DNA of 64,000 bases from Nemophila menziesii (GCA_029959085.1 JARWIR010000003.1:24815505-24879504), one strand, 5' to 3'. Positions 47,798 to 58,484 are shown, counted from the first letter of the stretch. Program-made: numbers and translations. Notes: a model not told the origin generated them from the letters alone.

Positions 47798-48540
47798 CTC
47801 TTGGCAACAATTTTATACAACTAGACAAATAAAATATTTAATTATTACAACCCAATTAAAAAGAAGAATAAAAATTACAACACAATAAATGACATAATAC
47901 AAATTACAAACCATTGAATGAATAAATATTACAAACCATTGAATGAATAAAATTACAAACCATTGAATAAATAAAATTACAACACAATATATAGATAATA
48001 AATTTCATATAATTAATAAAACAAATAAAAATATATGAACACAAAAAATTAAATACAACCAAACATGCATACTACAAGACATAATAATAAAAAAGTAAAC
48101 CAAATCACATGTAATTCATCAACCTAATCATGTCTAATTATAGCAACTAACATATATCAATTAAAAAAAATGAAAAAGCATGAAATTTCTTGAAAATACC
48201 TTGAATTGGATGGTTAAGAAGAGGATTGATGACCACAACCCACCTAGACAATGTACTAATTCACCTAATCACATCATATATCAACAATTAAACACAATTC
48301 AAAAATAAAAAATTAAATTTTAAAAACATGGATTTTCATGAATTTACCTTAAATTTTGTGATGAAAATGGATATTGATAATGTCCCACCTTGATTATGGA
48401 CCCGGGAATGGTGCAAGACAAATTGGAGAATCAATTAGGGGGGGGGGGGGATTCTGGGATTTTTTGGGAGAAATTCGGAGATGTTTTAGGGTGTGTGTGG
48501 GTGTTTTATGAGGTAAAAAAACTGCTATCTCTAAAATATA
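47798..48540. other. AT-rich 5' region of tnpD
   Basis: No ORF is recognised. It is A-rich with short direct repeats (AAATTACAAACCATTGAATG around 47900-47970) and two stretches that look like leader introns. A G13 tract is at 48438-48450. It probably contains the tnpD promoter. Confidence 0.45.
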
Positions 48541-48823
48541 CATGCACAAATTACCGACGACAGGTAAATTCGCCGGTAATTCTAAAAAATTCGTCGCTAA
48601 TTACCGGCGAAAAACGTCGTCGTTAGCATTAGCGACGACAAATTTATGTTTAAAAAAATAAAAATTCAAAACAACTGATTAACGACGAAGTCGATACTAT
48701 TAACGACGACGTGTTGTCGACAATTATTAGCGACAACATTGTCGTCGGTAATCTTAAACGATTGCCGACGACCCGTGATTCGTCGGTGATCTCTCGTCGG
48801 TAAACAGGCGATTTCTAGTAGTG
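48541..48823. promoter_or_regulatory. CACTA right subterminal motif array
   Basis: Copies of ACCGACGA, CGTCGGTAA and CGTCGCTAA fill the last ~280 bp in both orientations up to the inverted terminus. The motif family is the same as at the left end and in the internal cluster. Confidence 0.75.
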
Positions 48824-49031
48824 TTGATGATGAAGATGCATAACCATTCTTATTCAAATTCTCAACGCTTCCATAAAGTTTACCCATGCATCCCTCCAAT
48901 AAATCAAGATGCATAGAGGAAGAGAAGGTACACATAAAATCCACAACGTCTTTGTCTGCTTCGGCAAAAAGAACTCGTTTCCCTTTTCTGTCAATTAGTA
49001 TTTTCATGCTAAGTTTGCTGTTTGATTCCAT
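48824..49031 (-). pseudogene. DUF674-family gene, 5' exon interrupted by CACTA element
   Basis: From ATG at 49031 the minus strand encodes 69 residues: MESNSKLSMKILIDRKGKRV, LFAEADKDVVDFMCTFS, then MGKLYGSVENLNKNGYASSS. This is the standard opening of plant DUF674 proteins (K-hydrophobic-IDxKxxRVLFAEAxKDxVDFL... LYxSVExL). The CACTA element begins at the next codon. Beyond the element's far end (39141 downward), the frame resumes with YNTLDLYY then a stop, and no further DUF674 sequence is seen, so the gene is disrupted and probably also shortened. Function of the family is unknown. Confidence 0.8.
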
Positions 49032-49339
49032 CTTCTTAAAAGTGATCTCTACCTGAAAACAAGTTTAATGTAATTGTCCCTATGTTATGCAAAATTAACC
49101 TATACTTTATTGTCAAAACAACACAAAAATATGCGCCAAGAAAAGATGGCTGACCAAATAAAGATTCAAGAAAATTAGGATATATAGTATCCCATTATCC
49201 TTTTTAGAACAATATCTGCAATGTTTTTCGCAAACAAATACATACAGAAAGATCATTTCTAAATTATCAACTTAGTGATATATCAGTTTATCTACAAATT
49301 AATAAAATATGAATTTCGCACGATACTTTTAATAAGAAG
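49032..49339. other. Presumed 5' flank of the DUF674 gene
   Basis: AT-rich DNA with no ORF. It likely includes the DUF674 leader and promoter, though no clear TATA box in good position was picked out. Confidence 0.4.
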
Positions 49340-49565
49340 CACTACTCCCGCGCGAGCTTCTCGCGACTAAACTTTTCGCGACTACACATAGTAGTCACTA
49401 AAGATTAGCATCTCTAGCGACTAAATTCCTTTAACGACTACGTTGTACATTTCTCGACTACAAAGTAGTCGTTAGTTAATTTTGCTATTAACGACTACTT
49501 AAAGTAGTCGTTATTGATATGAATTAGTCGCGAGTGATTTTTGTAATTTTTGATTAATTTCCCAC
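49340..49565. mobile_element. Single terminus of a second CACTA family
   Basis: It starts CACTACTCCCGCGCGAGCTT and is followed by ~200 bp of AGTCGTTA/CGACTACT/TCGCGACT motifs in both orientations, the pattern of a CACTA subterminal region. The motif differs from the ACCGACGA motif of the 9.7-kb element, so it is another family. No matching second end is found. It stops within ~10 bp of where copy B of the duplication begins. Confidence 0.7.
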
Positions 49566-50527
49566 CGCCATTAAGACATAACGCTAAAGTAATAAAATGG
49601 AATGTAGAATTACCTCTGGAAAACAGGAATCTGGAGAGCTTAACACTTAAGGTTCTCTCAAAAGTTTGGGAAAGCTAAAGAAGAGGAAAAGAAACTCTAG
49701 ATAGATGTAATTACAACTCGAGGCATCAGGCTTGTATTCAATCAACTAGTAACATAGGCTCCTACGAGTTAAGATTACATATCAGAGTAAACCCTACAAA
49801 ACCCATGACCATTGTTTTATGGTTTAAAGGGGTACTTGATAAGGAATATCACCAACCTTTAATAGGAGAGGTTAGGACCAAAAGAGATTATTTTGACATG
49901 AAGAACGTCGAATCCACCTTCTCAAGACGCACTCAAGCAGAATTTTGTTTACTTGAGAACGACATGGAAACTAACCATCTCTACTTACTTATTGTCCAAA
50001 GATCGTGTCATTATGGACAAGGCTAGTAGGTATAACTGCCACAGAAACTCTATAAAAATGAATAAAACATGTAGAGAAACAACCAATGTAATTTAGGCTC
50101 TTTAACGCCTCAAACAGATGCACTTACACACCCATCATCAACCTCGATTTTATGGTATAATATGTGACACTCCGAGTAAACTGTACACGACAATTAATAT
50201 TATTTGGGCAATCAAGACAGATAAGTGATATCATGGGTCACCTTTTGCTTCCCTATCCAAAAGTCTCTATTTAACAACTTTAAACAAATACCACAAATAT
50301 AAAGGCCGAAAATTCTTTTGCAATTTAAATAATTATTGATAGATTTCACAACTTTCAGTAGGTCAAGACAAATAACAGACGAAAGCAATTATAATAATTA
50401 TAAAACACAAATCACGAAATAGAATAGTGTAACTCAAATATTGTAATTCATCAAAAGACAGGTATATACTTCATTGTTACATATACCTTTCTTACTTTAT
50501 AGAAACTAACTTCTCCTTGTAAACCAT

Positions 50528-50898
50528 CACTATAGATAGTCTTTTTTTGTCAATATTAAGAAAAATATCATCGATATCTGATACACATCGAATATACCTT
50601 AAGACCTACGAGGACAATTAGATATATCCATATTATTCATGGCGCATTGAGCGAGAATGTCAGCCACTCCATTAAACTTCCTTTTAACGTGATTGATTTT
50701 CCACTCCGGGAATTGTCCTATCCACCTCCATGCTTCCGAAATCATGGGGCGAATCCTCCAGTCGATCCTTACACCTCGATTAATACCTTGAACTATCTCA
50801 AGGTTATCCGAGTAGAAATAGCTACTCTTAATTCCAAGTTCCGCAATTGATCTCATAGCAAAATAGACCGACCACGCTTCCCCTTCCACTATAGATAG
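50528..50898. repeat. 12-bp target-site duplication of short LINE insert
   Basis: CACTATAGATAG occurs at 50528-50539 and 50887-50898. Copy A has it once (about 8426-8437), giving the empty site. Confidence 0.92.
50540..50886 (-). mobile_element. 5'-truncated LINE insert (RNase H end), 347 bp
   Basis: It starts with a T run on the plus strand (a short poly(A) tail on the minus strand) and is enclosed by the 12-bp duplication. The minus frame reads EGEAWSVYFAMRSIAELGIK, FYSDNLEIVQGI and INHVKRKFNGVADILAQCAM, which are the middle and last blocks of a LINE RNase H domain, with the catalytic SDN and VAD aspartates present. 5' truncation is the usual outcome of LINE insertion. It is absent from copy A, so it followed the duplication. 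Confidence 0.92.
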
Positions 50899-51021
50899 CC
50901 TATGACCATAGCCTATAATAGTCATTTCATGAGTATCAAGGACACACAATTACAAATTTTTTATTTCAATAAGTATGGCTTCATATTTTACACAAGAAAC
51001 AAGAATAAAGTGGATTATTAC

Positions 51022-51340
51022 TCATAAATCAACAAATATTCGTCCAAGATCCCACCAATGTCGTATTGCTTTATTACCCATATCTTTCGCAAATTTTTGT
51101 CCAAAATTATAGATATCTTTAATGGCAACAAATGCAAGAGAATCATTTAAGACTATGAAAATCTTGCCAAATTGATACCAATATAAGTGATTGTTTTAGG
51201 AAGCTTTGTCTTGAAATATTTCAGTGCTCACACTAAAAGAAAAGATATTATCACTTTACTTTTTACAGTCCAATGCAATGCTCCATTTGCGGATACTCTC
51301 TCCACCGACGAAGCAAAATTATGCACAGAATTAAAATTCA
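51022..51340 (-). pseudogene. Unidentified two-exon gene remnant, copy B
   Basis: Counterpart of 8558-8880. It retains STEIFQDKAS, stop, NNHLYWYQFGK...IKDIYNFGQKFAKDMGNKAIRHWWDLG...FVDL, stop. It has one fewer T in the run at the donor side, which changes the frame of the first exon relative to copy A. Family not recognised. Confidence 0.35.
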
Positions 51341-52120
51341 ATAATTGAAGGCAGATAGTTTTTCAATTAAAACTGAAAAATTCATATGCACCATCAATAC
51401 CATATAAAAAATTGAGTATTCATACAAACTATTTGTATATAAAATGTAAAGAAAGGTGGCCTTGGAACTCCTAATGATCCTAGTGTAAGATTGAATCGTG
51501 ATTGTGTTGGTGTTATCACAGCTTTTAAATTTAAGGGTTTGTCCGATCATCCCTTTAATTGTTGCAGATACTCACATGTAAGTATTGGTAAACTCTTAAG
51601 GTTTCTATATCTGTATATAAATGGTTAAATATAATATGGCTAAATTAATATAAGTCAGTGTTTAAATTACTATTATAGAAACCCAGCATGGGCTGATGTA
51701 AAGGTAGCACAGGCTAAATATTTGCTATCGTTTAACTGAATTTAACCATCTTAGTTTGCAGCTATAGACTTTTACCCATTCACAAATACTTTATAATGTC
51801 AATGAGTAAGAAATGTTGAGTTGTTCTTGACTACAGTATATGTTAGAGAAAGAAATGAAAATTGTGGAAAACTTTGCAAGGTATTCAAGCAATGTGTTGC
51901 TTGAGCACCAAATCATCTTTTGACAACCATATTTAATTTAATTTAATAAGTTTATACATCTTTTGAACCTTCCTTAACGTAGTTTGTTATATTACTGTGA
52001 TAAAAGAGACAAATCATCATTTAATACTAAATCATACTAAGAAGCTTAGGATGTTGAGAACCTCGTTCATTTATGATGTCACAAGTAGCTGCATTCACTG
52101 AGAAACCATGTTGTTTCATT

Positions 52121-53347
52121 TCATTGAATTGCCTCTTCATTCTTATCTTTCTTCAGATACCCCTGTATTATAACATTGTAGGTCGTCACATTATTTGGCA
52201 AGAACCCACGTTTCTTCATATATGAAGGAATATCTTCATAAAGTTGGAAAGCCTTATCAAACCACCCTTTCTTCACCAAACCATTAATTAGCATGTTATA
52301 TGTTTTAATATCAGGATCACAACCTCTAGATATCATAGTACTCGAGACACCCATAGCTTCCTCCATTTCACCTTGCAAACAATATGCACCGAGCAATGTA
52401 TTATAAGTAACATAATTTGGTTTTACTCCTATATTGATCATCATCTCTATAAATCTATTTACATCTTCCACTAATCCTTCTTTACCATATGAATCCACCA
52501 ATTTGTTGAATGTACGTGCCTCTGGAATGACTTTATAACCCAACATCTCAATCAACAACACCTCAGCCTTTTCCTTCCTACCAAAGTTACAGAAGCCATA
52601 AATCAACGAAGAATAAGTGACAACATCTGGGGTTATGCCCTTATCTTTCATCTCAGAAAATAATTCAATGGCATCATCTAACATGCTATCCTTGCATAGA
52701 CTATCAACAATGGTGTTATAAGATTGAATGTCAGGTTTAATTGTCCCCTTTTCAAATACACGTAGCCATTCAAGAGCCTTGACCGTATGTCCACTTTTGC
52801 AAAGACCATTTATGATAACACCAAAAGTAAATTCATCACATGGCTCGCAAAGTTTTTCACTTGTTAACTTTAGGAATAATCTGACAGCCTCATCTCCTCT
52901 ATCTTCACTAAAGAGGCCCTTTATCAGGGTGGTATAGGTAACCACATTAGGAACATGACCGCTTTTGAAGAGACAGCCTAATATCGCAAAACCCATATTG
53001 TTTTTTTTCAAAGAGCAGCAACAATTTATAGCTATATTCATGGTGTAAAAATTTACCGGAGCACCAAAAACACGCATTTCTCTGAATAGAGAAAGAGCAT
53101 AGGAGTAACTTTTCATTTTCACAGCACTACTTAATAGCTTAGTGCAGTCTATAGCAGAAAGCTTGGGTTGCGTTCGAATCATTTCTTTCACAGTAAAATG
53201 AGCATCTTTGGCATTATCGATAACATCAAAAGATGGAATTGAAGAATAAAAGAAGAGGGGAAATGGGTTACCGATTTTGTTCAAGGAAGAAACAGAAGAT
53301 CTTAAGTAGAACAAAGAAGAACAAATTGAAGAGCCGCTCAGCTTCAT
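52121..53347 (-). CDS. RFL-type P-class pentatricopeptide repeat protein, copy B
   Basis: The 408-residue frame shares its presequence and repeat layout with copy A: MKLSGSSICSSLFYLRSS..., nine full P-type PPR motifs from about residue 60, and a tenth that keeps the NVIIQGYLKK stretch deleted in copy A. It ends early: relative to copy A eight bases are missing near 52127, giving CAA TGA, whereas copy A reads on for about 35 codons. Without that deletion the remaining 3' sequence is homologous to copy A. Predicted RNA-contact residues differ from copy A in several motifs. It is probably organelle-targeted; expression and function are unknown. Confidence 0.82.
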   Translation of the reverse strand: MKLSGSSICSSLFYLRSSVSSLNKIGNPFPLFFYSSIPSFDVIDNAKDAHFTVKEMIRTQPKLSAIDCTKLLSSAVKMKSYSYALSLFREMRVFGAPVNFYTMNIAINCCCSLKKNNMGFAILGCLFKSGHVPNVVTYTTLIKGLFSEDRGDEAVRLFLKLTSEKLCEPCDEFTFGVIINGLCKSGHTVKALEWLRVFEKGTIKPDIQSYNTIVDSLCKDSMLDDAIELFSEMKDKGITPDVVTYSSLIYGFCNFGRKEKAEVLLIEMLGYKVIPEARTFNKLVDSYGKEGLVEDVNRFIEMMINIGVKPNYVTYNTLLGAYCLQGEMEEAMGVSSTMISRGCDPDIKTYNMLINGLVKKGWFDKAFQLYEDIPSYMKKRGFLPNNVTTYNVIIQGYLKKDKNEEAIQ

Positions 53348-53600
53348 GACGCTATGCCTTCGAGATAATGACGTGAGCAGAAAACGATTTTTGGTGAGAT
53401 TGCAGTTAAAAAGATTTTGATTATAGGGAAATAGGTTAGCTTTGATGATTTGGGGACGAGGGTACTTTTGAATGTTCTGTTACGAATTCCGATCAGATCC
53501 AATCACCTCCGTAAGGTGTGGAGACAAGAATTTAGGTTTGAGATGAGCCCAACGGGATTATACTGTAAGGGTTGTGAGATGTTGTTTTGGGGAAATTCTT

Positions 53601-53879
53601 GATGGTGTTCGACCAATTTGAGCTCTGACAGAAAAAAACAAGTTTGTTTATACAAACCATAAAAAAAAATTGTTCGAACTCGTTCGTTAACTCTTTAATA
53701 TTTATGATATGTAAATTAATGTTTTAGTAGTAATAAATATATTATTAAACCTATAAAAAACAAATTATTTGTTAATAACTCGACCTCGACTGAATCTAAT
53801 ACGAAAAAGGCACACAGTTCACCCTAAGGACGTGCGATTTTTAGGGCTAAATTAAATATACGTTTTAATCTTTCTTTCT
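53601..53879. other. Short intergenic stretch
   Basis: AT-rich, no recognisable feature. The boundary with the following LINE is not defined by a visible duplication. Confidence 0.4.
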
Positions 53880-54707
53880 TCGATTCTTAGAGAGGCTTTG
53901 GTATACTATTCTTGAGCAGCAGCAATTCTTACTCGTCCTTGATTTGTTTACTGATCTAGATATGGGTATTACTTCGGATGGTAACCGAAACGTGTTGGAG
54001 CGCAGGAGAAGGGCTTCGTTCAGTTTTAAATCGATTCTTGTTGATTTCAATTACATATTCAATTGGTACGAGGTTTTAATCACTGATAAGCATATGGGTC
54101 GATGCAAAACAGTGTTTTCAACGATTAAGAACAGTATTACGAATTATCAATGGGGAAAGTCCTATTAGATGGGGTATACGTGGAGATTTTGGTTGAATTA
54201 CTGGGTTGGATGACTGAATATCAACTGGTATTCTTGAAGAACTTCACCATTAACACTAGATACCGGACTGATACCTTCTCGACTCCACTGGGATTATCTA
54301 CAGATGAGAACTCAGAGTTTATGGGTTCGGGTCCACGACAGAGAACACGCAGAGAAATGAGTAGCGGCGGGTCTCTATGGGGCCTCCTGTCGCGTCGGAG
54401 CAAGATCAATTTCAACGGAGAACAGATTAATGGGTACAGTCTGTGGAGTGAGAAGAGTCACCAGGCAAGGGCTTGCTACAATGGACCAGATGGTTTTGTC
54501 GCGAGGCAAAGAAATACAGTAATTACACGGAAGAAACGCTATTGCACGCTGAGTCAAAAGAGTTGTTGTGGGGAGGCTGGATTCATGGATTGGTGGAAGA
54601 TGACGGGCACAGTGATTGGGATGGCCGAGCAGTTGTTGGGTATTACGGGGACGAAGATGTATTGTGAACTTTGGGCTAGTCTTTTGGACATGCCCCCTTT
54701 GTAGGCC

Positions 54708-55748
54708 TTGTGGGCAAATGAGGCTTTACACGTGTCTGTTTGGATTAGGAGCAACGCCAGGAAAACAATACAAATTAGTTTTTGGACCTATGAGACTCTT
54801 AACCTTTTAAATTGGACCTGGATTAAAAGATGGGATTGGATATATACGTATACTTTGGTTTTAGATTTATGGGATGTTAATATATGGGACGTTTATATGA
54901 TTCAAAGGAGGGAGCAGATGCAATTCAGAAGAGGCTACTGTATTAATGCGATAGTGAGTACTCATAAGAGGAGCACTGAATTGGGATTGTGCTCGTTAGA
55001 CGCTGGTATAGAAATAGAGATCACTGATTTAGCTCCTAATTTTGGTAAGAATGGATGGGAGATGAATTTTCTAGTTTTGGTGGTGGGAATTTTGAGTAAG
55101 AAGTGCACTTTTAATTTTTATAATGATGTTAGATATTCAGATTATATTAAGTACGAGGAGGAAATAGTTTGGTACAAATTGTATCTAATAAATCTGTGCA
55201 GAAAGGAAAGAGGACAATACTTATGTAGGGTCACAATATGGATATATGATAAAACAATAATGAAATACAATCAGAGAAGTGGCTTGACTTTGAGAAAGAT
55301 GATAGAAATTCAAGGGAAGAGCAATAGCACTGTAGCATATTTACAGATCGATGGTCATTTTAGGATACACTTAGTAACTCCAAGAAGTATAGAGCGAATG
55401 GATATTGATGGACAGTTGGGGATGTACTTTGCAACTCAAATGTGCACTCCTGATTACATCAACATAACAACGTGTATGGATATCGATGGCCATAGATGGT
55501 TTCACTGTGTTACTCAAAAGAGAGCGGAATATGGAGAGATTGATCGACAATTGTGGATCCAATTTGCAACACATAGGAGCACACGTGATTACATCTACAT
55601 GGAGATCGATGGCCAGTTATGGTTTCACTTGGTAACTCAAAAGAGAGCAGATCTTATGAATATTGGTGGACCTTGGCTGGTAAACTACTCTAGTGGAAAA
55701 GTATCTATGTACAACTACAAATCACAGGTAACTTATTATGTTTTGTGA
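54708..55748 (+). CDS. Repeat-bearing ORF upstream of LINE endonuclease
   Basis: This is a 346-codon open frame; an ATG at 54708 is the first in frame after a stop at 54702. It is rich in Trp, Tyr and Ile. The C-terminal third (55345-55680) contains about two and a half copies of a ~45-residue unit alternating IDGQLW-F-VTQKR and IDRQLWIQFATHRST-like halves. No domain is recognised. Upstream frames 53944-54168 and 54150-54704 may be earlier parts of a once longer ORF. It ends ~130 bp before ORF2. It could be a divergent ORF1, a captured sequence or a fortuitous frame. Confidence 0.4.
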   Translation: MWANEALHVSVWIRSNARKTIQISFWTYETLNLLNWTWIKRWDWIYTYTLVLDLWDVNIWDVYMIQRREQMQFRRGYCINAIVSTHKRSTELGLCSLDAGIEIEITDLAPNFGKNGWEMNFLVLVVGILSKKCTFNFYNDVRYSDYIKYEEEIVWYKLYLINLCRKERGQYLCRVTIWIYDKTIMKYNQRSGLTLRKMIEIQGKSNSTVAYLQIDGHFRIHLVTPRSIERMDIDGQLGMYFATQMCTPDYINITTCMDIDGHRWFHCVTQKRAEYGEIDRQLWIQFATHRSTRDYIYMEIDGQLWFHLVTQKRADLMNIGGPWLVNYSSGKVSMYNYKSQVTYYVL

Positions 55749-55877
55749 ATTTTAAAGCTGCACTTTGAATTTTAGTTGGTTTTTCGGTGGAAGTCCATAG
55801 AATTTTTGGTAGTATCGAGACACTTTGGTTAAGGCAAGTTAGAGGTAGCGGCCACCCGGTTTTGGTCGCGGTAGGGA

Positions 55878-56527
55878 AATGAACACAATATTCTGGAACT
55901 GTCAAGGGATTAGGGCCCCTTGACAGTCCAGATTCTGAAGGCCATGGTGGATGAACATCGACCGACTATTGCTTGTTTTTGTGAAACGATGTTGTCAGAG
56001 AAGGATGCTCCGTTGGTGGTGCGTAGTTTGAAATTTGACAACTTTTTTGTGGTAAACCCCCATGGTAGGCAAGATCACTCGGGGGGATTTTTGTTGGTTT
56101 GGAACTCTAGTATTACTATGACTATCTTGGACCATAGCCCACACTTTATTTTTGTTTTTATCACTGATAATAATATGACTTTGTATTACGTTTTTGTGCA
56201 TGATCCTAACCTGTATTCTGAACGACAAGCCTTCTATAACCGCATTACTGAATGGAGGATACAACATGATGATCCTATTGTTATTTTGGGTGATTTTAAC
56301 GACATTTCAATTGGAAACGAGAGGCTCAGCAAGTCTCCAGCAAACCAACAACATATCCTTAACTTTAATTTCTTTATTGCTAACAATATGCTAACTGAAA
56401 TTCAGACATACGGTAGTTACTTTACCTAGACCAACAGAAGGACGGAGGACAACGTAGTGAAATCTAAAATTGACAAAGTCTTTGCAACAACGGAATGGCT
56501 TGATCACTTTCCTAATGCAATTGCCTA
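55878..56527 (+). pseudogene. LINE ORF2 endonuclease fragment
   Basis: It starts MNTIFWNCQGIRAP, then a TGA at about 55920. A frame one step away continues with LKAMVDEHRPTIACFCETML, a good match to LINE APE endonuclease block 2 (the E of the SET/CET motif), then GFLLVWNSSI and VILGDFNDIS with the catalytic GDFN. A TAG at 56427 is followed by IDKVFATTEWLDHFPNA. The SDHxPL block is missing because the LTR element interrupts at 56533. Frame breaks make it inactive. Confidence 0.85.
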
Positions 56528-56532
56528 TGTAC

Positions 56533-58352
56533 TGATGTCTCCCTATTTGTTCTAATTATTAGCCCTTAGGAGACATCCTTGTAGGTGAATATTTGACTTA
56601 TTTGATAGACTTTTATGCTTATTTCATCATATTACACTTTCTCCCCTTGGATTTAGACTATTTGCATTTTTAGAGCTTTTGTGCGTTAATTTGATTAATT
56701 TTTAGTGCAAAGTTAGTAGGTTCTTGAATTTCATGAAAAACCACTACAAGGAGGAGAAGTGATAAATAAAGTCTTAGAGTATTTTTAGTGTGTTAGGAAG
56801 TATTTTATTCGAGTTTCTAATTTTAGAGTGTACTTTCTTATTTCTAGTCTTGAATTATTGATTTATTAATTTTTAAAGCATGTGCGGTTTAATTATTTAT
56901 TTATTGTGAAGTATTAAAAGATATATGGTAATTAATTAGAGACCAAGTCAAGTCTAAGAAGTAAATGAAAGAGATATACATGGCAATAAGATGATTAATG
57001 AAAGATATATGCAAAGAAGGAAAAGATAAAGCTGCCAAATAAATCTGAAACTCCAGCCACGTTCAAAGACGAGCTCATAATTTAGGATTGGTTAGGAATT
57101 TTGGAGAATGGTCTAGACCAGTGAATAGAGCTTTCCGAGACAAGTGGTTTCGAATATTGGAACACGTCAAACGGATAAGTATTGAAGGAGATATGACCAA
57201 AACAAATCAGCAGCAGAATCTTACCTTTCCTAGATTTTAGGGTTGTGAATTAAAGAGTACTTGCCTTGTCTTCCACTCCAAGTAAAAACGAATTAGGACT
57301 TTCTAACACCTATAAATACACCCCTTAGCCGCCTCTTTTCACACACTTCAGAGAATTACATAAGAGGCTTAAGGTTTTCAACTAAGAGCAAGAAGGCAAG
57401 GTAAAACTAATGCTGGAGGAATCATGTTCTTCCATCAACAGTCATCCTACCCTTTAGGTTATCAATTTATCTTTTGTATTTGAACATGAATTCCTTTTAT
57501 TTAATTTCAGTTTTTAATTCCTTTATGAACTAATTTCTTTAGTACTTGAGAATCGCTACTATTCTTCCATCAACAGTCATCCTACCCTTTAGGTTATCAA
57601 TTTATCTTTTGTATTTGAACATGAATTCCTGTTTAACTATGTTTTCTGAATTTGGGATTTAATTGTTTAAATTAGACTAGGTATTTTGTGTTGACTATTA
57701 TTTTGCTTTAATCACTAATTTTGAAGTCATGAATCAAACTTAGCTAATAGTTATTAAGCTATTCACTTTGGTGGGGAAGTGATCACCTTGACCGAGGGGG
57801 GGGGGGGGGGGTTAATTACAGACTTAGATAATAAACGCATAGTATCGTTATTGACCCTGACGGGCTTAACTAACCATGCAACCAATGAGGTAAATTATTA
57901 TTCATCTGAAAGTAGCTTATAATCACCCTGACGGGGTTCGTAATACCGTAGGATAGCTCCTAAGTCCACCCTGATTGGGGTTAGGAGATATTAGAGTCCC
58001 GACTAGCACAATTAGCCCTTAAACAAAAGCATTAATTAGATAGGTTAGGTGAAACCCTTGCGAGGATCAAGTACTCTTTCTCTTTAGAAGTTTAAATCTC
58101 TTTTATTTTCTTTCTTTTATTTCCGTAATTTATTTTCTTGCATCTTTAATTTTATAAAAACAAAACAAAAATCTTTATTTTATTTTTCTAGTTAAGCAAT
58201 TATTCTTACTATTCGATCAATACCTGAGTTGTGCCTAATCCGTCCCTGAGAACGACCTTGTTTATCATATATTACTTGGGACAACTGTACACTTGCAGTT
58301 AGTGGTTCCTCTATTTTATCTTTATTATTTTCTAACACACCAGGACTCACCA
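56533..58352 (+). repeat. Athila-like 5' LTR
   Basis: 1820 bp, TGATGTCTCC to CTCACCA. A segment with AACAGTCATCCTACCCTTTA is present twice (about 57439 and 57567), a local duplication of ~130 bp not seen in the related LTRs. A G16 tract is at 57796-57811. Confidence 0.88.
57311..57319 (+). promoter_or_regulatory. LTR TATA box
   Basis: TATAAATAC about 780 bp into the LTR; equivalent boxes occur at matching places in the solo LTR and the LTR at 33967. Confidence 0.6.
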
Positions 58353-58353
58353 A

Positions 58354-58376
58354 GTTTTTGGCGCCGCTGCCGGGGA
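58354..58376 (+). other. Primer binding site region
   Basis: GTTTTTGGCGCCGCTGCCGG directly follows the LTR. The TGGCGCCGCTGCCGGGGA core is the PBS commonly seen next to Athila/Tat LTRs and is shared with the element at 35489. Confidence 0.82.
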
Positions 58377-58484
58377 CGGTAGGGTGTGACCCCGGTGTTA
58401 TTATTTAGTAGTTTAATTGTTTTAGTTTTATTTTTCAGTTTTACGCGTTATGTTGTCTTTCTTTCTCAGGTTTACAAGTTTTGG

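Larger units (their letters stand above)
39142..48823 (-). mobile_element. CACTA (En/Spm) transposon, 9682 bp
   Basis: The left end is CACTACTGGAATTCGATTGT. The right end is the complement of CACTACTAGAAATCGCCTGT; the inverted match runs ~30 bp with about five mismatches. Both ends carry dense ACCGACGA/CGTCGGTA motifs. Inside, on the minus strand, lie a tnpD-like TNP2 gene (47797-44113) and a tnpA-like gene (41513-39878), the standard two-gene CACTA layout. Flanks show TCA on both sides if one extra A at the right end is allowed, so the 3-bp duplication is only approximate. The tnpD gene is broken while tnpA is open. Confidence 0.95.
49574..53600. repeat. Segmental duplication, copy B
   Basis: It is collinear with copy A from ACATAACGCTAAAGTAATAA through the second PPR gene to about 53600 (TTGTTTTGG near 53585). 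By eye the PPR-gene part is above 90% identical. It lacks the hAT and the full-length LINE of copy A and has a 347-bp LINE insertion of its own. 49574-50527 and 51340-52040 hold no ORF I can support. Confidence 0.85.
53880..56532 (+). mobile_element. 5' portion of a LINE with unusual upstream ORF
   Basis: A plus-strand endonuclease frame begins at 55878 with MNTIFWNCQGIRAP, the classical start of plant LINE ORF2. It is preceded by ~1.9 kb that occupies the ORF1 position but shows neither DUF4283 nor a CCHC knuckle. The element is cut at 56532 by insertion of the Athila-like LTR; RT and RNase H are not seen beyond. The 5' start near 53880 is a guess from the CT-rich leader-like sequence. Confidence 0.6.

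Noticed and set aside
39142..48823. Clean 3-bp target-site duplication for the CACTA element
   Set aside because: Flanks are TGA on the left and TTG on the right (plus strand). They match as TCA only if one extra base is allowed, so I did not call a perfect duplication.
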